A stretch of DNA of 64,000 nt from Streptomyces sp. CB02009. Lineage in GTDB: Bacteria > Actinomycetota > Actinomycetes > Streptomycetales > Streptomycetaceae. Made by a program: the position numbers and the translations under genes. The DNA lies in NCBI RefSeq assembly GCF_001905825.1, contig NZ_LIVV01000008.1:62001-126000 (forward strand), in the 5' to 3' direction. Shown piece by piece: positions 51,718 through 59,171 of this stretch. The notes below the pieces were generated by a model. That model worked only from the letters and a program-made list of their open reading frames with translations. It was not told the origin of the DNA and did not search any database. Every line of letters starts with the position of its first letter. The stretch's first letter is position 1.

Positions 51718-52833
51718 ATGCACGACGACACCTTTCCGGCCGCCCTGGCCGGGCGTTTCGACGCCCACGAGGAGCAACTGCGGCGCGTGGCCCTGCGGAT
51801 GACGGGTTCGGAGGCCGAGGCCGCGGAAGCGCTCGCCGCCGTACGGGCGGGGCTGGGGCGGGACGACGGGGCAGCGGTACGCGCCTGGCTGACTGCGCTG
51901 GTCACGCGGGAGTGCCTGCGAGCGCGCCGGGGACGGCGGGCGGCCGAGGGGCGCGGGGCCGCGAGCGGGCGCGGGGGCACGGGCGGGGGCGCGGCCATTG
52001 TCTCGGGCGGATCCGGGGGAACGGGCGGATCCGGAGGCGGGAGCACGGGCGGAGGCAAGGACGAGCCCGGGGGCGGGTGCGGGGGCCAAGGCGAGTCCGG
52101 GGACCGAGGCGGGGGCCAAGGCGAGTCCGAGCGCCAAGGCGAGCGCGGGGGCCAAGGCGGGGCCGGGGACCGAGGCGGGGGCCAAGGCGAGTCCGAGTGC
52201 CAAGGCGGGTCCGGCGGCCAAGGCAAGCCCGGGGGCTGGGGCTGGGGCCAAGACGGTGGCCAGGGCGAGCTCGGGGGCCGGGGCGAGTCCCTGTGGCTCG
52301 CGCTGTTCCTCGTGCTGGAGTCCCTGGGGGTCGAGGAGCGGCTCGCCTATGTGCTGCACGACGTGTTCGGGCTGCCGTCCCACGAGACGGCCCGCATCAC
52401 CGGCCGCTCCCCCGAGGAGGTGGCCCGGCTGGCCCGCGGGGCCCGGGAGCGGGTCCGGGGCCACGGGGCGGCCCCGACCGCGGGGGCCGCCGCGCGGCAG
52501 CGGGCGGTGGTGGACCTGTTCCTGGCCGCCGCACGCGCACGGGACGCCCGTACGCTCGCGGCCGTCCTCGCCCCGGACGTGGTCGCCCACTCCGAGCGCG
52601 GCCCGGTGCACGGCGCGCCCGCCGTCGCCGAGGGCGCGGCGGCGTTCGCCCGGTTCGCGGACGTGGCCCGGCCCGCGCTGGTCGACGGGGCCGTCGGCGC
52701 GGTCGCCTTCGTCGACGGTCGGCCCGTCTCCGCCGTGGCGTTCACCCTCCGCGGGGACCGGATCGTCACCGTGTCCGTCACCACGGGCGAGGCCCGGGTG
52801 CGCGCCCTGGACCTGGTCTTCTCCGACGGGTGA
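51718..52833 (+). CDS. ECF sigma factor with SnoaL-like C-terminal domain and a large Gly-rich insert
   Basis: 371 aa. Region 2 (residues 8-75, FDAHEEQLRRVALRMTGSEAEAAEAL) and region 4 (LAYVLHDVFGLPSHETARITGRSPEEVARLARGARERV) are separated by about 110 residues of Gly/Gln/Glu/Ser, where most ECF factors have 20-40. The C-terminal 110 residues (VVDLFLAAARARDARTLAAVLAPDVV) are SnoaL/NTF2-like, as in ECF41-type factors, where this domain tunes activity. No anti-sigma gene is adjacent. The insert is encoded by tandem repeats. Confidence 0.85.
   Translation: MHDDTFPAALAGRFDAHEEQLRRVALRMTGSEAEAAEALAAVRAGLGRDDGAAVRAWLTALVTRECLRARRGRRAAEGRGAASGRGGTGGGAAIVSGGSGGTGGSGGGSTGGGKDEPGGGCGGQGESGDRGGGQGESERQGERGGQGGAGDRGGGQGESECQGGSGGQGKPGGWGWGQDGGQGELGGRGESLWLALFLVLESLGVEERLAYVLHDVFGLPSHETARITGRSPEEVARLARGARERVRGHGAAPTAGAAARQRAVVDLFLAAARARDARTLAAVLAPDVVAHSERGPVHGAPAVAEGAAAFARFADVARPALVDGAVGAVAFVDGRPVSAVAFTLRGDRIVTVSVTTGEARVRALDLVFSDG
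52081..52235 (+). repeat. Coding tandem repeat in the sigma factor gene
   Basis: A 45-bp block (52097-52141) recurs at 52163-52207, offset 66 bp, with one mismatch. GGCCAAGGCGAG-like units fill the surroundings and encode GGQGES and similar. Confidence 0.88.
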
Positions 52834-52940
52834 GGCGGCCCGTCTCCGACGCGTGACGGGGGGCGCGCGACGGGCGGCGGGGCCGGGCGGAGCGGGAAAG
52901 TCCGGTGCGCCGCCGCCCCTCCTCCGTTAGCCTCGACAGC

Positions 52941-52964
52941 ATGTCCACGCCCCGAATCTCCTAG
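52941..52964 (+). CDS. Leader peptide MSTPRIS upstream of the ABC-F gene
   Basis: ATG TCC ACG CCC CGA ATC TCC TAG. TAGCCT (52928-52933) lies 7 nt before the ATG, suggesting leaderless translation. A hairpin starts at its stop codon. Many ribosome-protecting ABC-F genes use short peptides on which antibiotic-stalled ribosomes prevent early termination; this layout fits. Expression not shown. Confidence 0.55.
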   Translation: MSTPRIS

Positions 52965-53003
52965 CTGAGGACCCGCACCCACGCCACCCGTGTGTCCTCA
53001 AGC
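52964..53003 (+). terminator. Attenuator-like hairpin in the ABC-F leader
   Basis: TGAGGAC (52966-52972) pairs with GTCCTCA (52994-53000), extended by GC pairs with one bulge. An inner CACG/CGTG stem lies in the loop. A ribosome paused on the peptide would cover the left arm. Confidence 0.5.
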
Positions 53004-53022
53004 CCTTTCGGAGCGTTACCCC

Positions 53023-54621
53023 ATGATCACCGTTCGTGGTGCCGACGTGCGCGTCGGCGCCCGGCTCCTGCTGTCCGGCGTCTCCTTCCACGTCGCCCCC
53101 GGCGACCGGATCGGCCTCGTCGGCCGCAACGGGGCCGGCAAGACCACCCTCCTCGACACCCTCGCCGGGCTGCGCGCCCCCGCCGTCGGCACCGTCACCC
53201 GTACCGGCTCCGTCGGGCATCTCGCCCAGGACTCGCGGGCCGCCGACCCGACCGTGACCGTCACCGACCGCGTCCTGTCCGCGCGCGGCCTCGACCGGGC
53301 CGTCCGGCGGCTCGCGGAGGCGGCCCGCCGGCTCGGCGAGTCGCCCGACGCGCGGGCGCTCGCCGCGTACGACCGGGCCGAGTCCGCCTTCGAGGCGGGC
53401 GGCGGCTACGCGGCCGAGGCGGAGGCCGCCCGGGTCGCCGCCGGCCTCGGCCTGCCCGCCGAGGTCATGGACCGGCCCGTCGGCCGGCTGTCCGGCGGCC
53501 AGAAGCGCCGGGTCGAGCTGGCCAGGATCCTCTTCGCCGGTCACGGCCGGGAGGACACCCTGCTGCTCGACGAGCCGACCAACCACCTGGACGCCGACTC
53601 GATCGGCTGGCTCCGCGGCCATCTCGCCGCCCACCGGGGCGGCCTGGTCCTGATCAGCCATGACGTACGGCTCCTCGCCGACACCGTCAACCGGGTCTTC
53701 CACCTCGACCCGGCACGGGCCGCGCTCGACGTCCACAACACCGGCTGGGAGGCGTACCTCGCCCAGCGGGAGGCCGACGAGCGGCGGCGGGTCCGCGAGC
53801 GCGCCAACGCAGAGCGCAAGGCCGCGGCGCTGCACGCGCAGGCGGACCGCATGAAGTCCCGGGTGGCGACGGCGACGACGGCCCGCAGCATGGCGCGGCG
53901 GGCCGACCGGATGCTCGCCGGGCTCGACCCGGCGCGGCAGGCCGAACGGGTCGCCCGCATCCGGCTCCCCGAGCCCGCGCCCTGCGGGCGGATGCCGCTG
54001 GGCGCGGTCTCGCTCACCAAGGCGTACGGGGCGCGCCCCGTGCTCGACGGGGTGGACCTCGCCGTGGACCGGGGCAGCCGGCTCGTCGTCCTCGGGCTCA
54101 ACGGGGCCGGAAAGACGACCCTGCTGCGGCTCCTCGCCGGCCAGGAGACCCCCGACGCCGGGCGGGTGGTGCGCGGGCACGGGCTGCGGCTCGGCTACTT
54201 CGCCCAGGAGCACGACACGCTCGACCCGGCGCGTACGGTCCGGGAGAACCTGGCCGACGCGGCTCCGCAGCTGACGAACGGTGAGGTACGGGCGGTCCTG
54301 GGCGCGTTCCTGTTCCGGGGCGACGACGCGGACAAGCCGGCCGGGGTGCTCTCCGGCGGCGAGAAGACCCGTCTCGCCCTGGCAGCGCTCGTCCACTCGG
54401 GCGCGAACGTCCTGCTCCTCGACGAACCCACCAACAACCTGGACCCCGCCTCCCGCGGCGAGGTGCTGGCCGCCGTGGGCACGTACCCGGGCGCGATCGT
54501 GATGGTCACGCACGACGAGGAGGCGCTCGACGCCCTGCGCCCCGAACGGGTCCTGCTGCTGCCGGACGCGGACGAGGACCTGTGGAGCGAGGAGTACCGG
54601 GGGCTGGTGAGCCTGGCCTGA
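53023..54621 (+). CDS. ABC-F ATPase (ribosome-associated)
   Basis: 532 aa. Two ATPase domains and no membrane part: Walker A GRNGAGKTT and GLNGAGKTT, signatures LSGGQKRR and LSGGEKTR, Walker B LLLDEPTNHLD and LLLDEPTNNLD. Between them (about 235-310) is the charged helical linker that reaches the ribosome's peptidyl-transferase centre. Could be an antibiotic-resistance or a housekeeping translation factor. ATG 53023 has GGAG 9 nt upstream. The leader peptide and hairpin favour inducible resistance (inference). Confidence 0.93.
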   Translation: MITVRGADVRVGARLLLSGVSFHVAPGDRIGLVGRNGAGKTTLLDTLAGLRAPAVGTVTRTGSVGHLAQDSRAADPTVTVTDRVLSARGLDRAVRRLAEAARRLGESPDARALAAYDRAESAFEAGGGYAAEAEAARVAAGLGLPAEVMDRPVGRLSGGQKRRVELARILFAGHGREDTLLLDEPTNHLDADSIGWLRGHLAAHRGGLVLISHDVRLLADTVNRVFHLDPARAALDVHNTGWEAYLAQREADERRRVRERANAERKAAALHAQADRMKSRVATATTARSMARRADRMLAGLDPARQAERVARIRLPEPAPCGRMPLGAVSLTKAYGARPVLDGVDLAVDRGSRLVVLGLNGAGKTTLLRLLAGQETPDAGRVVRGHGLRLGYFAQEHDTLDPARTVRENLADAAPQLTNGEVRAVLGAFLFRGDDADKPAGVLSGGEKTRLALAALVHSGANVLLLDEPTNNLDPASRGEVLAAVGTYPGAIVMVTHDEEALDALRPERVLLLPDADEDLWSEEYRGLVSLA

Positions 54622-54640
54622 CGGACGCCCGGGGAGGTCC

Positions 54641-54680
54641 GCCCGGACGGGTCGGCGGACGCCCGGACGGGTCGGCAGGC
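54641..54680 (+). repeat. 20-bp tandem duplication
   Basis: GCCCGGACGGGTCGGC begins both adjacent 20-bp units (54641-54660 and 54661-54680), which differ only in their last 3-4 bases, in the gap between the ABC-F and VOC genes. Confidence 0.7.
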
Positions 54681-54722
54681 CTCCGGGGAGGCCCGCCGCC
54701 CGGCCTCGCCTAGTCTGACGAC

Positions 54723-55127
54723 ATGATCATCGATGCGCGGACCCACGTACGGGTCGCCCGTCCCTCGCGGGACCTGGCCGCCGCCGAGCGGTTCTACGTC
54801 GACGGGCTCGGTCTCGAGGTGCAGTGGCGGACCACCGAGCGGGTGTCCGGCAAGCACGACCTGCTCATGGTCGGCCCCCGGGGCGGCGGTTGGCACTTCG
54901 AGCTGACCCGTGATCCCGAGCACCCCGTGGAGCCGGCCCCCACCGTCGAGGACCTGTTCGTGGTCTATCTCGGGGCGCCCGTCGAGGAGGCGCAGGTGGA
55001 GCGGCTGCTCGCGGCCGGCGGCACGCGGGTGGCCGCGCAGAACCCCTACTGGGACGAGTACGGCGTGACCGTCGAGGACCCCGACGGGTACCAGCTCGTC
55101 CTGTGCTCCCGTACCTGGGGCGCATGA
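54723..55127 (+). CDS. VOC (glyoxalase/bleomycin-resistance fold) protein
   Basis: 134 aa. VRVARPSRDLAAAERFYVDGLGLEV opens a vicinal oxygen chelate fold and VEDPDGYQLVLCSR closes it. Metal ligands and substrate are not assignable. TAGTCT (54711-54716) lies 6 nt before ATG 54723, indicating a leaderless mRNA. A terminator follows. Confidence 0.88.
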   Translation: MIIDARTHVRVARPSRDLAAAERFYVDGLGLEVQWRTTERVSGKHDLLMVGPRGGGWHFELTRDPEHPVEPAPTVEDLFVVYLGAPVEEAQVERLLAAGGTRVAAQNPYWDEYGVTVEDPDGYQLVLCSRTWGA

Positions 55128-55131
55128 CGAA

Positions 55132-55157
55132 GGGGCGCGGCCGGAAGGCCGCGCCCC
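55132..55157. terminator. 11-bp terminator
   Basis: GGGGCGCGGCC (55132-55142) and its complement (55147-55157) around GGAA, between converging genes. Confidence 0.8.
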
Positions 55158-55211
55158 GAAGGGTCCCCGCCGGGGAACGGGGTCGCCGGACCCCGTCCCC
55201 GCCGTCGCTCC

Positions 55212-56375
55212 CTAAGCCTGCCGCACCGCGCGCAGGACCACGAACTTGGCGTCGCTCGCGACCAGTTCGCTGTTGCCGAAGATCCGGCGGAGGGTGACGT
55301 GGTAGCCGAGGTGCCGGTTGCCGATGACCCACAGCTCGCCGCCCGGGCGCAGCGCGCGCCGCGCGTCGGTGAACATCCGGCGGGCCGTGCGGTCCGTGGT
55401 CGCCTGGTGGCTGTGGAACGGCGGGTTGTTGAGGACGAGGTCCACCGAGCCGTCGGGCACGTCGGCGAGACCGTCGCCGACGAGGAACTCGGCCTTGCGC
55501 CCGGCGCCCACGTGCGTACGGAAGTTCTCCTCGGCCGAGGCGACCGCCTGGTACGACTCGTCGGTGAAGATCAGTTCCGCGTCGGGTTCGTGCAGCGCGA
55601 TGGCGAGGCCGACCACGCCGTTGCCGCAGCCGAGGTCGGCGACCCGGACCCGGCCGATGCCGCCGGGCAGGTTCGCGAGGAGGAAGCGGGTGCCGATGTC
55701 GAGGCGGTCGGCGCAGAAGACCCCGGCCTGGTTGGTGACGGTCAGACCGGGCAGCCCGGGGGCCGGGGTGTCGGCCGGCAGGTCGTAGCGGTGCGGCCAG
55801 GGGTTCGGGCGCGGGGTGAGCGACGGGTCCGGCGTGGTGTGGATCAGCCGCGCCTTCTTCACCGCGAGCGAGGTGCGGGTGGGGCCGAGGATCCGCTCGA
55901 AGAGCCGGAGGGTGGAGGTGTGGATCTCCTTGACCATGCCGGTGCCGACGATCACGGTGCCCTCGTGCACGGCGGGCGCGAGCCGGTGCAGCTGGTCCTC
56001 CAGGAGCGCGAGGCTCTTGGGGACGCGGACGAGGAGGACGTCGATCCGCTCCGGCGGAGGGTCCTGGGTGGTGAGCAGCCGGACGGAGTCCCGGGCGGCC
56101 CCGGCACGCGCGAGGTTGGTCCGGGTGGCCCGCCGTCCGAGGTACGAGTCGGAGATCTGGACGAGCTCCCCGGGGCCGGCGGCCTGGAGGGCGGTGACGA
56201 GCGCTCCCCAGCGGTCGCCGAGGACGGCGACGGTGCCGGACAGGTCGGTGCCCTCCTCGGCCAGTGCGGCGAGGAGGTACTCGTCGGACGCGTCCCAGGC
56301 GCGCAACTGGTCGCGCGGGTCCTCGGGATGGCGGGTCAGCGTGAAGGCGCCCCATGACGTGGTCAAACGGTTCAT
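55212..56375 (-). CDS. RsmC/RlmG-type rRNA guanine-N2 methyltransferase
   Basis: 387 aa. A degenerate N-terminal methyltransferase-like half (VAVLGDRWGALVTALQAAG) is followed by a working half: RVRVADLGCGNGVVGLAIAL (S-adenosylmethionine site) and DLVLNNPPFHSHQ, the NPPF motif of N2-guanine methylation. This two-lobe arrangement is that of RlmG and RsmC; RlmG acts on 23S G1835 in E. coli. Start ATG 56375. Confidence 0.9.
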   Translation of the reverse strand: MNRLTTSWGAFTLTRHPEDPRDQLRAWDASDEYLLAALAEEGTDLSGTVAVLGDRWGALVTALQAAGPGELVQISDSYLGRRATRTNLARAGAARDSVRLLTTQDPPPERIDVLLVRVPKSLALLEDQLHRLAPAVHEGTVIVGTGMVKEIHTSTLRLFERILGPTRTSLAVKKARLIHTTPDPSLTPRPNPWPHRYDLPADTPAPGLPGLTVTNQAGVFCADRLDIGTRFLLANLPGGIGRVRVADLGCGNGVVGLAIALHEPDAELIFTDESYQAVASAEENFRTHVGAGRKAEFLVGDGLADVPDGSVDLVLNNPPFHSHQATTDRTARRMFTDARRALRPGGELWVIGNRHLGYHVTLRRIFGNSELVASDAKFVVLRAVRQA

Positions 56376-56510
56376 CGTGCTCTCAGGCTAGCCGGTCGCG
56401 GGCGGTCTCTCCCCCCGCCACGTGCGCGTCGGCGGCTTCGGGGCGCCCGCCCCCGTGCCCGGCGGTGCAGGTCGGCGCGGGGCCGGCCGGTCGGCGGGGG
56501 CTCCGGCCGC

Positions 56511-57086
56511 TCAGCGCAGGGCCGTGTCGAGCTGGAGGTGCCAGAGCCCGGGTCGGCCGGTGAGGGTGACGGTGGAGAGGGGGCGGACGTCGACGTTCCA
56601 GTACGTGGCGGGCGGCGCCTTCAGGGCGTACACGAGGGCGGCCCGTACGACGGAGGGTTCGGCGACGGCGACGATCTCGCCGTCCTCGGCCGGGCGGGTG
56701 TCGAGCCAGTTCCCTATCCGGGTGATGAAGGCGAGGAGGGGTTCGCCGCCGTGCGGGGCGGTGCGGGCGTCCGTCAGCCAGGCGTCGAAGGCGGCCGGTT
56801 CGAGGGCGGCGACCTCGGCGAGGGTCAGACCGCGCCAGCGGCCCATGTCGCAGTCGCGGAGCGCGGGCTGGGCGAGCGGGGCGTAGCCGAGGGCGGTGCC
56901 GGTGGCGCGGCTGCGCGGGGTCGGGGAGCAGTAGCGCAGTTCGGCCGCGCCGAGCGGGATGAGCGCGGGCGCGGCCTGCTGCACCTCGTACCAGCCGGCC
57001 TCGTCCAGTGGCCGGTCGTCGTCGAAGCGTTCGGCGAGCAGGGAGGAGCTGCGTGCCGCCGTGACGAGCGTCACCCGAAGACCCAT
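56511..57086 (-). CDS. Histidine-phosphatase-fold protein with degenerate active site
   Basis: 191 aa. The fold is recognisable from DDRPLDEAGWYEVQQA, YCSPTPRSRATGTALGY and DMGRWRGLTLAEV. The usual LVRHGET becomes LVTAARSSS, and the second histidine motif VSHG becomes VAEPS, so both catalytic His are missing. It is probably non-catalytic or uses other chemistry. Start ATG 57086; weak binding site. It lies 136 nt upstream of the methyltransferase on the same strand. Confidence 0.75.
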   Translation of the reverse strand: MGLRVTLVTAARSSSLLAERFDDDRPLDEAGWYEVQQAAPALIPLGAAELRYCSPTPRSRATGTALGYAPLAQPALRDCDMGRWRGLTLAEVAALEPAAFDAWLTDARTAPHGGEPLLAFITRIGNWLDTRPAEDGEIVAVAEPSVVRAALVYALKAPPATYWNVDVRPLSTVTLTGRPGLWHLQLDTALR

Positions 57087-57155
57087 GGGCGCGATCGTGA
57101 GGCCGAAGGCTCCGCAGGTCAAGGGGTCATTCCCCGGGGCCGGAGGGGCTTCGGC

Positions 57156-57608
57156 TCACTGCTGCCCGAGAGCCATCCACTTGTCCGGATTCTGCAGTGG
57201 CGTGAAACCGACCTTCTCGTACACACCGTGCGCGTCGGCCGTGGCGAGCATGATGCGGCGCAGCCCGTACGGCGCGAGGTGGTCGCGGACGGCGGTGACG
57301 AGCGCCGTGCCGAGGCCGGTGCCGCGGGCCGGGCGGTCGACGTAGACGTCGCAGAGCCAGGCGAAGGTGGCGTAGTCGGTGACGACGCGCGCGTAGGCGG
57401 CCATCTCGCCGGTCTCCCGCTCGTAGGCACCGACGTTGAGCGAGCCCTCGATGGCCCGGTCCTGCTTCTCCCGAGGTCGGCCGTGGGCCCAGTAGGAGTC
57501 CGTGGACAGCCAGTGGTGCACCCGGGCGGCGTCGATCCGCGCGGGGTCGGCTGAGATCTCGTACGCCCCGTGCATGACGGGCGTATCCGTGGTGGCGCTG
57601 TCGCTCAT
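57156..57608 (-). CDS. GNAT N-acetyltransferase
   Basis: 150 aa. HHWLSTDSYWAHGRPREKQDRAI near the start and the acetyl-CoA loop VYVDRPARGTGLGTALVTAVRDHL, then LATADAHGVYEKVGF. This YjdJ-like short GNAT type has an unknown substrate. ATG 57608. Confidence 0.88.
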   Translation of the reverse strand: MSDSATTDTPVMHGAYEISADPARIDAARVHHWLSTDSYWAHGRPREKQDRAIEGSLNVGAYERETGEMAAYARVVTDYATFAWLCDVYVDRPARGTGLGTALVTAVRDHLAPYGLRRIMLATADAHGVYEKVGFTPLQNPDKWMALGQQ

Positions 57609-57720
57609 GCCCGAAGCGTTCCAGTGACACCGGTGCTTGTCAGGTGAATTTGCCCGGGACCGGAGCGCGCCGGGGCCGCGCGGGCGGCCGCCGCTCCCCC
57701 GCCCGGCCCGCCGCCGGCGC

Positions 57721-59157
57721 TCAGGGGTTGAGCTCGTCGACCGCCGTCCGCAGGCGGCGCACACCCTCCGCGATCTCCGTGGGGCCCGCGACACCCGCGA
57801 AACTCAGCCGGATGTGGCCGGCGGGGGGTTCGGCGCAGAAGTACGGGCGGCCCGGGGCCACGGCGACACCGGCCCGCAGGGCGCCGGCGACCAGGGCCGC
57901 CTCCGGGACGCCGTCGGGGAGCCGGAGCCAGAGGTGGTGGCCGCCGTACGGGATGTGGGGCAGGGCGAACGCCGGCAGCTGGTCGGCGAGCGCGCCGGCG
58001 AGCAGGCCGCGCCGGCTCCTGAGCTCCTGGGCGACGGCCCGCTGATGGCGGTGCCAGGCCGGCGAGCCGACGAGTTCGAGCGCGGCCTCCTGGAGCGGCC
58101 GGGGGACGAAGAAGCTGTCGACGACCTGGATGGCGCGGAGGCGTTCCAGGACGGGGCCGCGGGCGGCGAGGGCGCCGACCCGCAGGCTCGGCGAGGTGGC
58201 CTTGGTGAGGGAGCAGACGTGGACGACGACACCGTCGGGGTCCTCGGCCGCGAGCGGCGCGGGGAGCGGTGGCGCGTCCTCGTGGACGAGCCGGCGGGCG
58301 AAGTCGTCCTCGACGACGAAGGCTCCGGCGGCGCGGGCGATACGGAGCACCTCGCGGCGCCGCTCGGGGCCGAGCACCGCTCCGGTGGGGTTCTGGAAGA
58401 GCGGCTGGCAGACGAGGACACGGGCGCCGGTGGCGCGGAAGGCGGCTTCGAGGAGCTCGGGGCGGACCCCTTCGGCGTCGGTGGGCACGGGGACGGGGCG
58501 CAGTCCGGCCGCGCGGGCGACGGCGAGCATGCCCGGATAGGTCGGGGACTCGACGAGGACCGGGGTGCCGGGCGGGGCGAGGGCGCGCAGGGCGGTGGTG
58601 ATGGCGGACTGGCCGCCGGCGGTGACGAGGAGGTCGGCGGCGGTGACGCTGCCGCCGATCTCGCGGGCGAACCACTCGCGCAGCTCGGGCAGGCCGTCGG
58701 TGGGCGGCCTGCCCCAGGCGCCGGGGCGGCGTCCGGCGCGGGCGAGGGCGGCGGCGAGGGCCCGCTCCGGCTGGAGCGAGGGGTGGAGGTAGCCGCCGTT
58801 GAACTCGATCACGCCGGGCGGCGGGGCGGCCAGGGTGACGAGGACGCCCGAGGCGTCGACGGCCCGGGGGACGAGCTCGGTGGCGGTGTCGGCGCTGAGG
58901 GCGACCTCCTGCCACGAGGTGTCGCCGGTGTCGGGAGCGGCGGTCCTGGGCTCGGCACGGAACGCGCCGGCGCCGGGGCGGGTGACGACGAGCCCCTCGG
59001 CGGCGAGCTGCGCGAGGGCCCGGGTGACGGTCACCGGGGAGACCCGGTAGCGCTCCACGAGGGCGCGGCTCGACGGCAGCTTTCCACCAGGCGAGTAGCG
59101 GTTCAGCTCCGCTCTCAAGGAGTTCGCCAGTTCCGCGACACTGCTACGCTCACTCAT
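57721..59157 (-). CDS. MocR-type regulator (GntR HTH plus aminotransferase fold)
   Basis: 478 aa. Residues 1-70 are a GntR winged helix (LPSSRALVERYRVSPVTVTRALAQLAAEGLV). From about residue 110 comes a class I aminotransferase fold binding PLP: LVTAGGQSAITTALRAL, LFQNPTGAVLGPERR, and the Schiff-base Lys in CSLTKATSPSLRVG. MocR proteins sense PLP or amino compounds and often control a divergent transporter, as here. Its ATG overlaps the start codon of the divergent EamA gene. Confidence 0.92.
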   Translation of the reverse strand: MSERSSVAELANSLRAELNRYSPGGKLPSSRALVERYRVSPVTVTRALAQLAAEGLVVTRPGAGAFRAEPRTAAPDTGDTSWQEVALSADTATELVPRAVDASGVLVTLAAPPPGVIEFNGGYLHPSLQPERALAAALARAGRRPGAWGRPPTDGLPELREWFAREIGGSVTAADLLVTAGGQSAITTALRALAPPGTPVLVESPTYPGMLAVARAAGLRPVPVPTDAEGVRPELLEAAFRATGARVLVCQPLFQNPTGAVLGPERRREVLRIARAAGAFVVEDDFARRLVHEDAPPLPAPLAAEDPDGVVVHVCSLTKATSPSLRVGALAARGPVLERLRAIQVVDSFFVPRPLQEAALELVGSPAWHRHQRAVAQELRSRRGLLAGALADQLPAFALPHIPYGGHHLWLRLPDGVPEAALVAGALRAGVAVAPGRPYFCAEPPAGHIRLSFAGVAGPTEIAEGVRRLRTAVDELNP

Positions 59158-59171
59158 GAGAGCACAGGATA
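59145..59171. promoter_or_regulatory. Overlapping divergent leaderless promoters
   Basis: Plus strand: TACGCT (59145-59150) is 5 nt before ATG 59156. Minus strand: TATCCT (59166-59171) is 8 nt before ATG 59157. The start codons share CATG at the centre of the palindrome CTCATGAG. Confidence 0.6.
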
